Shown: one piece after another, positions 8,329 through 18,007 of the stretch
How the letters are laid out: each line of letters opens with the position of its first letter
Position numbering within the stretch: position 1 is the first letter of the stretch
NCBI GenBank assembly: GCA_020350885.1
Contig: CP070727.1
Span: 2,549,830-2,613,829, forward strand
Direction of reading: 5' to 3'
Length of the DNA stretch: 64,000 nt
Source of the DNA: a bacterium
GTDB taxonomy: Bacteria > Krumholzibacteriota > Krumholzibacteriia > Krumholzibacteriales > Krumholzibacteriaceae
Translations under genes and position numbers: made by a program
Notes under the pieces: model-generated
The model's input: the letters and a program-made list of their open reading frames with translations, nothing else
The model's database searches: none
Told to the model about the DNA's origin: nothing

Positions 8329-9234
8329 ATGAACTGGCTGAGGCGGGCGAAGCAGGGTATTAAGACTTGGAGAAAGAAATCGTTACCGGACGGACTCTGG
8401 GAGAAGTGTCCGTCCTGCGGTGAGATTCTCTACAAGAAAGAGCTCGTCCGGACGATGTCGGTGTGCCCGAAATGCACCTATCATTTCCAAATCGGTGCAA
8501 GGGATTATATCGGGATCATTACGGATCCAGGCACATTCATCGAGATGGATTCCACTCTCGTTTCAGGGGATCCGTTGGATTTCAAGGACAGCAAGCGATA
8601 CCGCGATCGTATCAAGGAGGCACGCAAGAAGACGAACATGAACTCCGCGGTGATGACCGGTACGGCAAATCTCGAGGGCCGACGAATCGCCATCGCAGTT
8701 CTCGATTTCGGATTCATGGGCGGGAGCATGGGATCGGTGGTGGGCGAGAAGATCGCCCGCCTGACGAGGCATGCCTTGGAGAAGGAGATTCCCCTGATCG
8801 TGGTAAGCGCCTCCGGTGGAGCGCGTATGCAGGAGTCTGTCCTGTCCCTCATGCAGTTGGCCAAGACTTCGGCTGCCATCGCCTCTCTCTCCGAGGCGGC
8901 CCTTCCCTTTATATCGATACTCACCAACCCTACGACAGGGGGCGTAGCTGCATCGTTCGCCTTCCAGGGGGATATCATTATCGCCGAACCAAAAGCCCTG
9001 GTTGGATTCGCCGGCCCCAGGGTGATTCGTGAGACGGTTGGAGAAGAACTCCCTGAAGGGTTCCAGCGCTCGGAGTTTCTACTGGAGCACGGGATGATCG
9101 ATATGATCAACAGCCGGCAGGAGCTCAAACAGATCCTGGGTTATCTCCTCGACAGTCTCACGCGGCGGACGGCGGAGAAGGAAGAGGAAAAGAGCCAGGA
9201 GGATGAGCAGAAGACACTCTCACTTATCCAGTAG
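8329..9234 (+). CDS. accD: Acetyl-CoA carboxylase carboxyltransferase subunit beta
   Basis: Forms, with AccA, the carboxyltransferase that moves CO2 from biotin to acetyl-CoA to make malonyl-CoA for fatty-acid synthesis. 301 residues, the usual length. The N-terminal zinc ribbon reads 'CPSCGEILYKKEL' and later 'CPKC'. The crotonase-like core contains 'MGGSMGSVVGEKI', 'SASGGARMQES' (oxyanion-hole glycines), 'NPTTGGVAASFA' and 'GFAGPRVIRETV'. The last ~20 residues are highly charged. accA is not in the window. The end overlaps folC by 32 nt. Confidence 0.96.
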   Translation: MNWLRRAKQGIKTWRKKSLPDGLWEKCPSCGEILYKKELVRTMSVCPKCTYHFQIGARDYIGIITDPGTFIEMDSTLVSGDPLDFKDSKRYRDRIKEARKKTNMNSAVMTGTANLEGRRIAIAVLDFGFMGGSMGSVVGEKIARLTRHALEKEIPLIVVSASGGARMQESVLSLMQLAKTSAAIASLSEAALPFISILTNPTTGGVAASFAFQGDIIIAEPKALVGFAGPRVIRETVGEELPEGFQRSEFLLEHGMIDMINSRQELKQILGYLLDSLTRRTAEKEEEKSQEDEQKTLSLIQ

Positions 9235-10618
9235 GGCCGGGACCTTCCCCAATGTCGATTTCTTGTTTTCCCTACGCCCGACGAGAATGAAGCTCGGCCT
9301 GGAGAATATCACGACACTGCTGGGCCGCCTGGGAGATCCTCAAAAACGCTTTCCCGCTATCCTTGTTGCGGGAACAAACGGCAAGGGATCGGTTACGGCG
9401 TTCGTCTCCTCCATCCTCCGCGCAGCGGGCCTGCGGGTCGGATCGTGCTACTCCCCGCACCTCTTTCGTATCAACGAACGGATCCGACTGAACGGTGAGG
9501 AGATACCCACCGGCGATCTGGACTCTCTCCTCGGCGAGCTGCGCGGGCACCACCGGGAGATTCCGTATACATACTTCGAGGGGATCACCGCCGCTGCGAT
9601 GCTCCACTTCGCACGACGGAGGGTCGACGTCGCTATCTTCGAGGTCGGGCTCGGCGGGCGACTCGATGCGACGAAACTGGTGAACGCCGCCGTTACGGTG
9701 ATTACGGGTATCTCCGTCGACCATGGCGAACACCTCGGCGGCACGCCTCGACAGATTCTCCGGGAAAAGCTCGGTATCGTGCGGGAGGGCGTACCGCTCG
9801 TCGCCAGTCTCGATTCACCCCTGCTTCTCAGGTCCGCCGGAAAGCACTGTGCGACGGTCGGTGCACCGTTTGTTCATGTAGAGGATGAAGTGAGCACATA
9901 TTTGATATCACTCGAACCGGATGGGATGGTTTTCGATGTGATAACGCCGGTTCACAGGTATACGGGGTGCCGTGTAAGGATGATCGGAACCGCACAGATG
10001 GCGAATGCCGCAACCGCCGTACGCGCAGTTGAGGTGCTCTTCGATACCATCCGCCGCTCGGTGCGTCACCCTGCAGTGAGGGGAGGCCGGGTGGGAGAGG
10101 GAACGGGAGCGAGACCGCTCCGTTTGTACTCGAAGCGGCTCCGGCAGCTCGCGGGGAAGAGACGCTACCCCGTTCGATCGGTCCGGGCTGGATTGGCGGA
10201 GACGTCGCTAGCGGGACGCTTCCAGGTACTTCCGGGTGCGCCGCGCATCGTCCTGGACGTGGCGCACAACGAGCAGGCGCTCGTCCATTCGGTCGAGACG
10301 CTGAGACGTATATCTCATCCCAGGCGGAACGTGATCATCTTCGGCATTCTTGCACACAAGCAGCTCGGTTCGTTTCCCCGCAAGGCGGCGGATTCGGCAC
10401 GGACGATCATCTGTACGGACCTTCGGGATGGGCGGAGCGCTCGGAGCGGTGAGCTGATAAAGATCTTCCGAACGAGTGGCCGGAAGCGTGTGATACTCGA
10501 GGCGATAGGGGGGATGGGGCGCGCCATGAAAACAGCTTTGAGTGGGCTCGGGACGGATGATACGCTCTTGATCCTCGGGTCGCATCTCACCGTGGAGGAA
10601 GCCGCGGCATTTCTGTAA
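9203..10618 (+). CDS. folC: Bifunctional folylpolyglutamate/dihydrofolate synthase
   Basis: A Mur-ligase-family enzyme of 471 residues that adds glutamate to dihydropteroate and folates. The start at 9203 lies inside accD; the family's N-terminal 'MKLGLENI' occurs at residue 29, so a shorter start at ATG 9287 is also possible. The P-loop is 'GTNGKGS' (residues 57-63), then 'GSCYSPHL', 'ERIRLNGEEI', 'FEVGLGGRLDATKLVN' and the Mur motif 'LDVAHNEQA'. Around residues 285-325 there is a basic Arg/Gly-rich insert between the central and C-terminal domains that I do not recall in model FolC proteins. accD-folC is a common bacterial neighbour pair. Confidence 0.92.
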   Translation: MSRRHSHLSSRAGTFPNVDFLFSLRPTRMKLGLENITTLLGRLGDPQKRFPAILVAGTNGKGSVTAFVSSILRAAGLRVGSCYSPHLFRINERIRLNGEEIPTGDLDSLLGELRGHHREIPYTYFEGITAAAMLHFARRRVDVAIFEVGLGGRLDATKLVNAAVTVITGISVDHGEHLGGTPRQILREKLGIVREGVPLVASLDSPLLLRSAGKHCATVGAPFVHVEDEVSTYLISLEPDGMVFDVITPVHRYTGCRVRMIGTAQMANAATAVRAVEVLFDTIRRSVRHPAVRGGRVGEGTGARPLRLYSKRLRQLAGKRRYPVRSVRAGLAETSLAGRFQVLPGAPRIVLDVAHNEQALVHSVETLRRISHPRRNVIIFGILAHKQLGSFPRKAADSARTIICTDLRDGRSARSGELIKIFRTSGRKRVILEAIGGMGRAMKTALSGLGTDDTLLILGSHLTVEEAAAFL

Positions 10619-10645
10619 TCGTTGTGTAATAGGAGGCAAGACCGT

Positions 10646-11584
10646 ATGGGTCGCATACTGGGAGTCGATATCGGTGGAACAAACACGAAGATCGGGATTG
10701 TAAAAGGTAGTGGGGAGATAGAATTGGACGATCAGATTCCAACACGGGCCGCCGAGGGTCCCGAGGCACTGGGTACCAGGATCAGGGAGTGGGTGGACGA
10801 GCACAGCAAGGACTATCCCGGAATCGATTCAGCGGGGTTCGGGTGCGCAGGCCTGCTCGACGGCGCCAGCGGCTATCTCTACGTATCGCCGAACCTGCCG
10901 GGATGGAGGGATCTGGCGCTCGCCGGTCTATTCGAACGTGCACTCTCTCTTCCGGTCGTCATAGAAAATGATGTTAATTGCCATGCCTACGGTGAATACC
11001 GGATGGGCGCCGGTAGGGGAACACAGAACTTCATATGCATTGCACTGGGAACGGGAGTGGGTGGGGGAATCATTATAAACGGCGAATTGTACCGGGGTTC
11101 ATCCGGTGTGGCGGGGGAGGTCGGGCATACCGTCGTCAAGGCGGGAGGGCCGCCCTGCTCCTGCGGTGGGAATGGATGTCTCGAAGCACTCATCGGTGCT
11201 GCGGCGATTGTTGACCGTGCGGTCATCGCTCTTGCGCGAAACGGAGATAGTATCCTGAGCGGCATCGATACCCTGACCGCGAAGGATATCTCACATGCCG
11301 CCGCACGGGGGGATGCCGTAGCGCTGGAGGTTCTCGCCGAGACGGGACGGTTTCTCGGTATCGAATTCTCCAACCTCGTGCATATATTCGATCCCGAGAT
11401 GATCGCCGTTGCCGGGGGTGTGGCGGGAGCAGGGGAGTTCATCATGGGACCGGCCCGGGAAGCGTTCAAGGAACATGCAACGCATCCGGTCCAGGAACGG
11501 GTCCGGATCGTCGTGGCCGAGCTCGGCAACAAAGCCTCCTTCATCGGTGCGGCGCTTCTCGCGATGGAGCGTCATGCCTTGTAG
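10646..11584 (+). CDS. ROK-family sugar kinase (glucokinase-like)
   Basis: A 312-residue cytosolic kinase that phosphorylates glucose or a related hexose. ATG 10646 follows a strong 'AGGAGG' (10631-10636). Motifs: ATP phosphate loop 'GVDIGGTNTKIG', 'IENDVNCHAYGEY' (catalytic Asp), 'LGTGVGGGIIINGELYRG', and the ROK zinc site 'GHTVV' followed by 'CSCGGNGCLEAL'. No DNA-binding domain is fused, so it is an enzyme rather than a NagC-type repressor. Glucose is the likeliest substrate but is not proven. Confidence 0.9.
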   Translation: MGRILGVDIGGTNTKIGIVKGSGEIELDDQIPTRAAEGPEALGTRIREWVDEHSKDYPGIDSAGFGCAGLLDGASGYLYVSPNLPGWRDLALAGLFERALSLPVVIENDVNCHAYGEYRMGAGRGTQNFICIALGTGVGGGIIINGELYRGSSGVAGEVGHTVVKAGGPPCSCGGNGCLEALIGAAAIVDRAVIALARNGDSILSGIDTLTAKDISHAAARGDAVALEVLAETGRFLGIEFSNLVHIFDPEMIAVAGGVAGAGEFIMGPAREAFKEHATHPVQERVRIVVAELGNKASFIGAALLAMERHAL

Positions 11585-11599
11585 CGGCTGGAGCCAGTG

Positions 11600-14500
11600 A
11601 TGCACACGTGGCTGCGTTTCACAAATCCTTTCAGCGGTTTCATACTTGCTCTCCTGCTGGTAGCCGTCAATGGGGGTACGTACGCCCAGCGCATTTCCCC
11701 CCGGCAGGTCCCAGATGAGGCGGACTCCACTACCTATCAAGTCTTTTCCGATCGACTGCGTTCAGCCGTCGAGGAGGGCGAGCGCGTCACCTATCTCGAG
11801 GGCGGTGTGCGGATCGAGCACCAGACGACAACGATCACGAGTGGAAGCGGCAAGCATTACCGCGAAAGGCAGTACGTCCGGCTCATCGACAATGTTCGAG
11901 TGCAGGACGGCACCCTGCTGATGCTGGGCGACATCGGTGAATATCACGGTCAGGTTGATGTACTGACGATGGAGGGTAACGTCAGGGGCTACGACAAGGG
12001 TTGGGAGATGTACTGCGACCGGGTGCGGTACGACCGGGAGCAAGCGATCGCCATATTGACGGGAAGGGTCCGTATCGCGGACAGCACCCGGGTGATATTC
12101 GCAGACAGCATTTACTACGATCGTGCCGAAGAGACCGCCGATGCATTTGGACGTGTCGTCCTGCTCGACCAGGTCGAGGATTATTCGATCGCCGGCAAGC
12201 ACGCCCGGTTCGACCGCTCGAAAGAGGAAGCGGTCGTTGACGAGCAACCGATACTGACCTTCGATCTCACGGCGGAGGAGAAAGGAACGGTAATCAGTCG
12301 CTGGATGCACTTCGACATCGATGATGAGATAGGTACGGCGGTCGGTGACGTTCGGATGGTGAAGGGCGAGACGAGGGCTTCGTGCGATTCGGCCGCGATC
12401 TACAACGAGGAGGGAAGGGTCGAGCTGTACGGTGGAGCGACCGCATCGAACGGTCCCTCGGGCATGACGGGTGAGAGCATGATCCTCTACTACAATGAGG
12501 ATGAGGTGGAGCGCGTTATTCTACCGGAATCGGGCAGATTGACCGAGTCGCCCCGTGAAGGTTCGCCGTGGCGCGAGGACTCATGGATCGATGGTGACTC
12601 GATCATAATCCATCTCACGGATGAGAAGGTCGACTCGGTGAGGATCATCGGTTCGTCCCGGGCAATGTACTATCCGATTGAAGGAGAGGAGGGAAAGGTA
12701 TCGAATAACTTCTCGACGGGGGATACGATGTTCTTCAGGTTCAAGGACCAGGATCTCAACTACGTACGGGTCTCCGGGAATTCGACCGGCATCTACAACT
12801 TTCTGAATCTGGCATCCAGCGAGACGATCGACAGTATTGCAGCGTCGATCGATTCGTCGGTTACCTACCGGGAGTTCAGAATGGAAGCCGAACGCATCCG
12901 GTACTCTGCACGGATGATCGAGTACTACGCGGACACAGAGGATATCGTTCTCAGCGGAAAGGCGGCGCTCCAGTACCAGGACAAGGGGCTCACGGCGGAT
13001 CACATCGATTTCAACTCGCGTATCAACGTGCTCGATGCCACAGGTGATCCGGTGCTCGAGGAGGCTAAACAGAAGATGTACGGACTCGACATGGGGTACG
13101 ATATGGATTACGAGTCGGGAATCGTACGTGACGGATCGACTAGGTATGATGCGGGATTCTACCGGGGGGGGCACATCTTCAAGGTCGGCAAGGATGTTCT
13201 CAAGGTCTACAACTCGAATTACAGCACGTGTGAGTATAAGCGCTCGCATTACTCCTTCCGTGCCAAGAAGATGAAAGTATACATCAACGACAAGATCGTC
13301 TCGGGTCCCATCGTTCTCTACATCGGCGAGATACCAATCTTCTATCTGCCGTTCATGGTGAACTCCCTTCGCAGAGAGCGGCACTCTGGATTCCTCAGGC
13401 CGAATTTCGATATCGGGATCGACAGCAGAGAGGGACGGTTCGTGCGGGGATTCGGTTACTATTGGGCAACAAACGACTACACCGATTTCATCATGACGAC
13501 CGATTTCAATGAACGGCGGAGCTTCCGGGTGCATCTCACGAACCGATACAAGATCAGGTATCTATTGGATGGAAACGTCAATTTGAATTTCTACCGTAAT
13601 CTCGTCAACTACACAAACGAGTGGACCGTGGCATCGCGGCACAACCAGAAGTTTTGGGGAAACGCGACCTTGAACAGCAATCTGAAATTCGTGAGCAGCG
13701 ACCGCGCGCAGATCGCAATGGACCAGGCCCAGGATGTGCAGAAGATCGTCGACCGGCGGATCTACTCGAGCGCAAGCTTCAGAAAGAGCTGGGGGGGAAC
13801 GAAGTTGAGTATATCGGCCAGCCGCAATCAGAAGCTGAACGTGACCTCCCCTACCCAGAGTAAGATCTCGGCCACGTTGCCCTCGCTTTCGCTGAACCTA
13901 CCGCGGACCTCACTCTGGTTCGGCGAAAAACACAAGGGCGCGGAGCGGGGATTCTGGGAACGGATGCTGGGAAGCATTCTCTTCTCCCCGAACCTGAAGT
14001 TCACACGCAAGACCGGTGAGAGTGACGCCCGAAAGACCGAAAACATCTCGGCACAATCGAGTGCCGGATTCAGCCAGCAGCACAAGCTGTTATTCATAAA
14101 CCTGTCGCCGTCGGTGAATATGGGATGGAACTACTTCAAGGTTCTTCGTGACGAAATCAATCCGGCATATGCAGATCAGGTCTCAGGCTTGATCAGGCCC
14201 GACGACCGGAACGAGTTCTCGTTGAGCCTATCGTCGGGTTTCGGTACCACACTCTACGGTATCTTCTATCCCAAGATCGGTTCGCTGCGCGGCATCCGCC
14301 ATACGATCAATCCAACCGTGAGCTACTCCTATTCGCCAAAGATCGGAGAGTCGCAGGTCGAGCGGAAGAGCGTCTCGTACTCGATCAGGAATGTCCTCGA
14401 CCTGAAGGTGATGCAGCGGGGGGAGGAGGTAAAAAAATCCAATGTAATTACCTGGAACGTCCGGGGTAGCTACAATCCGAAGCTTCCCGAGAAACAGCGG

Positions 14501-15085
14501 TTCTCGAGAATCAGCAGCAGCCTTCGCACTTCGCTCGGACTCCTCTCTTTCAGTCTCAACCACTCCATCGATCCGTACGAATGGGACATCCTCTCGACAC
14601 ACTTCAGCACAGGCTTGAATCTCAGCAGCACCTTCTCGTACCCGGGAAGCTGGATTGCGCCGAAACGCGAACGTATCACGGCCGCACAGGATGCCGAGGG
14701 AGCAGGGGCTTACGGAGATGGACTCGTGGCCGACCAGTACGGCGGGGGCGGTGCGCAATCATGGTCGTTGAATATGAGCTACAGCTATTCCCAGTCGGGA
14801 CAGGGCTTCTCACGGCGTGTCGACAGCCAGCTCAACCTGAGCGGCCAGCTCCAGGTCACGAAGGGGTGGCGTATCACATACAGCAGTCACTACGACGTCG
14901 ATTCCGGGAAATTCACCACACAGCAGTACAGCATCAAACGGGATCTGCATTGCTGGCAGGCGAGTTTCGTACACCGGAAATTCGGTAATGAATGGAGCTA
15001 CTACTTCCAGATCGCGATCAAAGCACATCCGGAGATCACGTATGAGCGGGGGCCGAGGGGGCTGCAGGGTCTGATGGGGTTCTGA
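11600..15085 (+). CDS. lptD: LptD/OstA-type outer-membrane LPS assembly protein
   Basis: A 1161-residue exported protein. A signal peptide with hydrophobic core at about residues 13-28 ends near 'TYAQ'. The N-terminal half (to about residue 520) is an OstA-type beta-jellyroll with repeated turns such as 'RVTYLEGGVRIEH' and 'VLTMEGNVRGYDKGWE'. From about residue 560 ('GPIVLYIGEIPIFYLPF', 'SGFLRPNFDIGI') it turns into alternating aromatic strands typical of the C-terminal barrel. In Gram-negatives LptD inserts lipopolysaccharide into the outer leaflet. It is larger than E. coli LptD (784), as is usual in FCB bacteria. GTG 11597 directly before ATG 11600 is an alternative start. Confidence 0.87.
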   Translation: MHTWLRFTNPFSGFILALLLVAVNGGTYAQRISPRQVPDEADSTTYQVFSDRLRSAVEEGERVTYLEGGVRIEHQTTTITSGSGKHYRERQYVRLIDNVRVQDGTLLMLGDIGEYHGQVDVLTMEGNVRGYDKGWEMYCDRVRYDREQAIAILTGRVRIADSTRVIFADSIYYDRAEETADAFGRVVLLDQVEDYSIAGKHARFDRSKEEAVVDEQPILTFDLTAEEKGTVISRWMHFDIDDEIGTAVGDVRMVKGETRASCDSAAIYNEEGRVELYGGATASNGPSGMTGESMILYYNEDEVERVILPESGRLTESPREGSPWREDSWIDGDSIIIHLTDEKVDSVRIIGSSRAMYYPIEGEEGKVSNNFSTGDTMFFRFKDQDLNYVRVSGNSTGIYNFLNLASSETIDSIAASIDSSVTYREFRMEAERIRYSARMIEYYADTEDIVLSGKAALQYQDKGLTADHIDFNSRINVLDATGDPVLEEAKQKMYGLDMGYDMDYESGIVRDGSTRYDAGFYRGGHIFKVGKDVLKVYNSNYSTCEYKRSHYSFRAKKMKVYINDKIVSGPIVLYIGEIPIFYLPFMVNSLRRERHSGFLRPNFDIGIDSREGRFVRGFGYYWATNDYTDFIMTTDFNERRSFRVHLTNRYKIRYLLDGNVNLNFYRNLVNYTNEWTVASRHNQKFWGNATLNSNLKFVSSDRAQIAMDQAQDVQKIVDRRIYSSASFRKSWGGTKLSISASRNQKLNVTSPTQSKISATLPSLSLNLPRTSLWFGEKHKGAERGFWERMLGSILFSPNLKFTRKTGESDARKTENISAQSSAGFSQQHKLLFINLSPSVNMGWNYFKVLRDEINPAYADQVSGLIRPDDRNEFSLSLSSGFGTTLYGIFYPKIGSLRGIRHTINPTVSYSYSPKIGESQVERKSVSYSIRNVLDLKVMQRGEEVKKSNVITWNVRGSYNPKLPEKQRFSRISSSLRTSLGLLSFSLNHSIDPYEWDILSTHFSTGLNLSSTFSYPGSWIAPKRERITAAQDAEGAGAYGDGLVADQYGGGGAQSWSLNMSYSYSQSGQGFSRRVDSQLNLSGQLQVTKGWRITYSSHYDVDSGKFTTQQYSIKRDLHCWQASFVHRKFGNEWSYYFQIAIKAHPEITYERGPRGLQGLMGF

Positions 15086-15171
15086 GGCATAACGGGAAAA
15101 AGAGGATTTTTGGTCAATTGTGCGACCCCTGAAAAATATTGTAAGGACGGGAAGAAATCGCTATAAAAGTA

Positions 15172-15200
15172 TTGACAAGGTTGGGAACTGGTTGTAAGGT
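15172..15200 (+). promoter_or_regulatory. Promoter for the HU/IHF gene
   Basis: A perfect -35 TTGACA (15172-15177) with a 17-nt spacer to TAAGGT (15195-15200), 36 nt before the start codon. The -10 is weak, as in the similar pair at 57676. Confidence 0.5.
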
Positions 15201-15236
15201 GGCGCTAAATCGGAGGTCGAGCAAAGGAGGTGAATG

Positions 15237-15530
15237 ATGAACAAGACCGAGCTGATCGAAAAAGTCGCCAAGAAAACGGGCATGACACTCAAGGATTCAC
15301 GTGCTGCTGTCGATGCAATCTTCAGCACTTCCCCCAAGGAGGGCATACTCGCCACGGAGCTAGCAGCGGGGAGGAAGGTGCAGATTACCGGATTCGGTAC
15401 GTTCCTGACGCGTCGTCGCAAAAAGCGCAAGGGACGCAACCCTCAGACTGGTGAGACGATTACTATTCCAGCAACCAGGTTCCCTGCATTCACATCGGGT
15501 AAGGCTCTGAAGAGCCGTATTGCCAAGTAA
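15237..15530 (+). CDS. HU/IHF-family nucleoid DNA-binding protein
   Basis: A 97-residue histone-like protein that bends and compacts DNA as a dimer. 'MNKTELIEKVAKKTG' is the canonical N-terminus, and the DNA-binding arm contains 'GFGTFLTRRRKKRKGRNPQTGE' split by the usual Gly and Pro. I took ATG 15237 over ATG 15234 because AAAGGAGG (15223-15230) is then 6 nt away. It is monocistronic, with its own promoter and a strong terminator. Confidence 0.95.
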   Translation: MNKTELIEKVAKKTGMTLKDSRAAVDAIFSTSPKEGILATELAAGRKVQITGFGTFLTRRRKKRKGRNPQTGETITIPATRFPAFTSGKALKSRIAK

Positions 15531-15547
15531 GAGGGATATTCAAGTTC

Positions 15548-15585
15548 GGGGGCAAGGAGTGATGATTCTCTTTGCCCCCCTTTGT
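15548..15585 (+). terminator. Rho-independent terminator after HU
   Basis: A 12-bp stem, GGGGGCAAGGAG (15548-15559) against CTCTTTGCCCCC (15568-15579), with one G-T wobble, an 8-nt loop and a T-rich tail. It is the clearest intrinsic terminator in the window and separates HU from the selenoprotein-type gene. Confidence 0.85.
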
Positions 15586-15627
15586 ATGGTACGTGTATAT
15601 TACTGCTGATCTGCAGTGAGGACGACT

Positions 15628-17007
15628 ATGAGAATGATTGCGGCGATCACGCTCTCGATTATCGTCGGTGCGTGCTGTGCAGGCTGTGGCGGCAAGAAGC
15701 CCGTTACGATCCTCTTCACCAGCGATGTCAGGGGCCGTATCCACCCTGCCGGTTGAGGAAAGAACGCCTTCGGCGGTCTGGCCCGGCGGGCCACGGCGGT
15801 AGAGAGAGCACGGGAAGAGAACCCCACACTTCTACTCCTTTCAGTCGGTGATTTCTACGGCCGGCCGCAAATCCTCGACAGGTATGTTGGCCGATTTATC
15901 GCCGAGAACATGGTCCGGATGGAGTATGCAGCTGTCGGGCTCGGCGAGCGAGAGCTCAATCACGGGCTCAAGGCGATCGATGAGTTGAACGAGACGGAGC
16001 TGCCCATGATCTGTGCGAATCTCTACCGGGATGAAAAGCGGCTCCTGCCCCCCTTGATTATCGAGCATGTGAACGGCTGGACGGTCGGCGTCTTCGCTGT
16101 CCTCGGCGAGGAACCCCGTGAGATCGGAGATTTCGAGCTACGGGATCCAGCCGATGAGGGTGAAAAGGTGGTGGCCAAGCTCCAGGATCTCGGGTGCGAC
16201 CTGATCGTCCTTCTGGCACACATGCGGCGGGACGAGCTTCTTTCGGCCCTGCCCTCCTTCAAAGGCGTACATCTCATTATTCGCGGACATGCGGGAACCG
16301 GGGAACAGATTACGGACAATTGCGCCGATACCCTGAGCGGAGGATTCGAGGACCTTCCTATCCCCGTGATCTTCGCCGGTGACAGGGGGCGGGTGATGGG
16401 GAAGGCGGTTCTGGCGGCAGGTGATGATGGCAGACCGGGCGTTGTTCACAGCGAGGTTATCGAACTCGATCAGTCGATTCCGGATGATCCCGAAGTTGCA
16501 GTCCTCATGAAGGAGTTCGGTCGGGAACAGGGTGTACGGGCCCGCGAGATACGGCTCCTCGAGTTCGTCTCCCGGGATGAGGTCACCGGCAAGATACGCG
16601 AGCGCTATCTGGGGCAGGAGAACTGCGGGAGATGTCATGGAGCACTTCTCGATGATTTCACCCTGAGCGGACATTTTCGTGCATTCGAGACCCTGAGTCT
16701 TCGCGGGGAAGACACGAATCCGGGTTGTGTTGCGTGCCACACGACGGGTTTCGGCCGGTTCAGCGGATACGATCCCAAGCTCGAAGAGAAAGGCGGCATC
16801 AACCTCCGGGGGGTACAGTGCGAGGCCTGTCACGGTCAGGGATCGCTGCACTCCAGGGACGGCTCCTATGTGAAATCCGCCAGGGAGTCGTGCCGAGCGT
16901 GCCATACACGGAAGTGGAGCCCCGATTTCGACTTCAATGTGTATTGGGAGCGGGCGGCTCACTGCGGTGAAGCCCACGGAAGGCCTCTCCAGAAGGGGCA
17001 CCAATAA
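15628..17007 (+). CDS. UshA-like metallophosphatase / multiheme cytochrome c fusion, probable selenoprotein
   Basis: The frame runs from ATG 15628 to the stop at 17005-17007 with one in-frame TGA (15754-15756, codon 43). Read as selenocysteine the protein has 459 residues. Signal sequence first ('VGACCAGC', lipoprotein-like), then a 5'-nucleotidase/UshA-type fold: 'LFTSDVRGRIHPAG', Sec, 'GKNAFGGLARRAT', 'LLSVGDFYG', 'VGLGERELNHG'. Homologues carry Cys at the TGA position ('PCGC'), and a Sec/Cys UshA-like family is known. From about residue 330 there is a c554-type multiheme region with four CxxCH sites (CGRCH, CVACH, CEACH, CRACH) and 'SPDFDFNVYW'. Probably a periplasmic or membrane-anchored redox protein. 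selD is in the same window. Confidence 0.82.
15754..15756 (+). other. In-frame TGA, probable selenocysteine codon
   Basis: Homology is continuous on both sides of the TGA ('RGRIHPAG' before, 'GKNAFGGLARRAT' after), with no shift of frame, and Cys occupies this place in relatives. A short hairpin CGCC-TTC-GGCG (15765-15775) starts 9 nt downstream, a position compatible with a bacterial SECIS, although it is small. Confidence 0.75.
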
Positions 17008-17115
17008 GCAGCACCGGGTGTAAAAGCTATGGGAGGGGCGTGGGATGGTGTAACAGAAGTCACGGCGCAGGGCGGCAGCGGTTCTGCGTTCTGTTGCATG
17101 TCGATTGGTGGTCCA

Positions 17116-17877
17116 ATGAGGCGAATCATTGTCATTACCATCATTGTTGGTGTGGCGGCGGTCGCGCTCCACCCGGTAGCGGTCGCCGGCGTCGACTTCA
17201 TTGTGCCGGGAGTCACCCTCGAATCCGTAGACTTCAAGGCTGGTGCCGACGTTTCCTATCTTGTTATCGTGCACGCCTACGAGACCAGTGATACCTCCGT
17301 GGTGAGACTGTCCGTTCAGGATGTCTCGGATGATTTCTGCGTACTCGAGATCTCATCTGGACCCTTTCCATCGAACGAAGAGGAGACCGCCACGATCAGG
17401 TTCCGGCTCGCGATGCGTTTCAAGGAATATTCCACCCCCGATGAGATATTTGATTGCATCGATCAGATTCGCGTGAGGAACGGTACCGAGCCGTTTCGCA
17501 TCCCCACCCAGGACGAGATTGAGGAGTTCGATCTCAAGCAGATCCTGCTCAATACGAACGAAAGTCGGCAGCGCCGCACATTGCCGGTCCAGGAGGTTGA
17601 AACGCGCGCAGGCTCGTTCCCCTGCGACGTCGTTGAATATACGATGCGCGATGTGCGCGCGGTGAACCTGGGCGGAGTCGAGGCGGAACGTTTGAGGGAG
17701 GAGCGATCCGTGCTCTGGTTCTCGTCTCAGATTCCCTTCTGGGGGCTCGTGAAGAGCAGGGTCGAGATGAGACGTACGACAACAATCCTCTCGGCATCCG
17801 TCCCTACGGCTCCACAGGGGAAACAGACGGTTACCGAATCTGTGCTGCTCTCGTTTAAGGATCCGTTCGCACGGTAA
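17116..17877 (+). CDS. Exported protein of unknown function
   Basis: A 253-residue protein with a signal peptide ('MRRIIVITIIVGVAAVALH', cleavage near 'VAVAG'). I took ATG 17116 because the frame upstream to 17029 encodes low-complexity sequence ahead of an ordinary signal peptide. The mature part looks like a beta-rich domain ('VSYLVIVHAYETSDTSVVRL') with a Cys pair far apart. I do not recognise a family. It lies 108 nt after the cytochrome gene on the same strand and may share its transcript. A periplasmic role is all that can be said. Confidence 0.65.
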   Translation: MRRIIVITIIVGVAAVALHPVAVAGVDFIVPGVTLESVDFKAGADVSYLVIVHAYETSDTSVVRLSVQDVSDDFCVLEISSGPFPSNEEETATIRFRLAMRFKEYSTPDEIFDCIDQIRVRNGTEPFRIPTQDEIEEFDLKQILLNTNESRQRRTLPVQEVETRAGSFPCDVVEYTMRDVRAVNLGGVEAERLREERSVLWFSSQIPFWGLVKSRVEMRRTTTILSASVPTAPQGKQTVTESVLLSFKDPFAR

Positions 17878-17938
17878 TTCTGCCAATGGTATCCCGTATG
17901 TTCCGCCTGCCTACTACCGAATAAGTAATAATTTTTGA

Positions 17939-17970
17939 TTGCGGTAAGCTCCCCTGAAACTTATTATACT
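17939..17970 (+). promoter_or_regulatory. Possible promoter for the metalloprotease gene
   Basis: TTGCGG (17939-17944), 17 nt, TATTAT (17962-17967), which overlaps a second -10-like TATACT (17965-17970). It lies in an AT-rich stretch 38 nt before ATG 18008, where GGAG and GGGGGGAAAG follow. Confidence 0.4.
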
Positions 17971-18007
17971 AAAAAGGAGTATAGGTAACTATACGGGGGG
18001 AAAGACT

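Noticed and set aside
15628-15756. Stop codon or pseudogene split of the cytochrome gene
   Set aside because: Homology stays in one frame on both sides, a Cys occupies the place in relatives, and selD is present, so Sec is likelier than decay.
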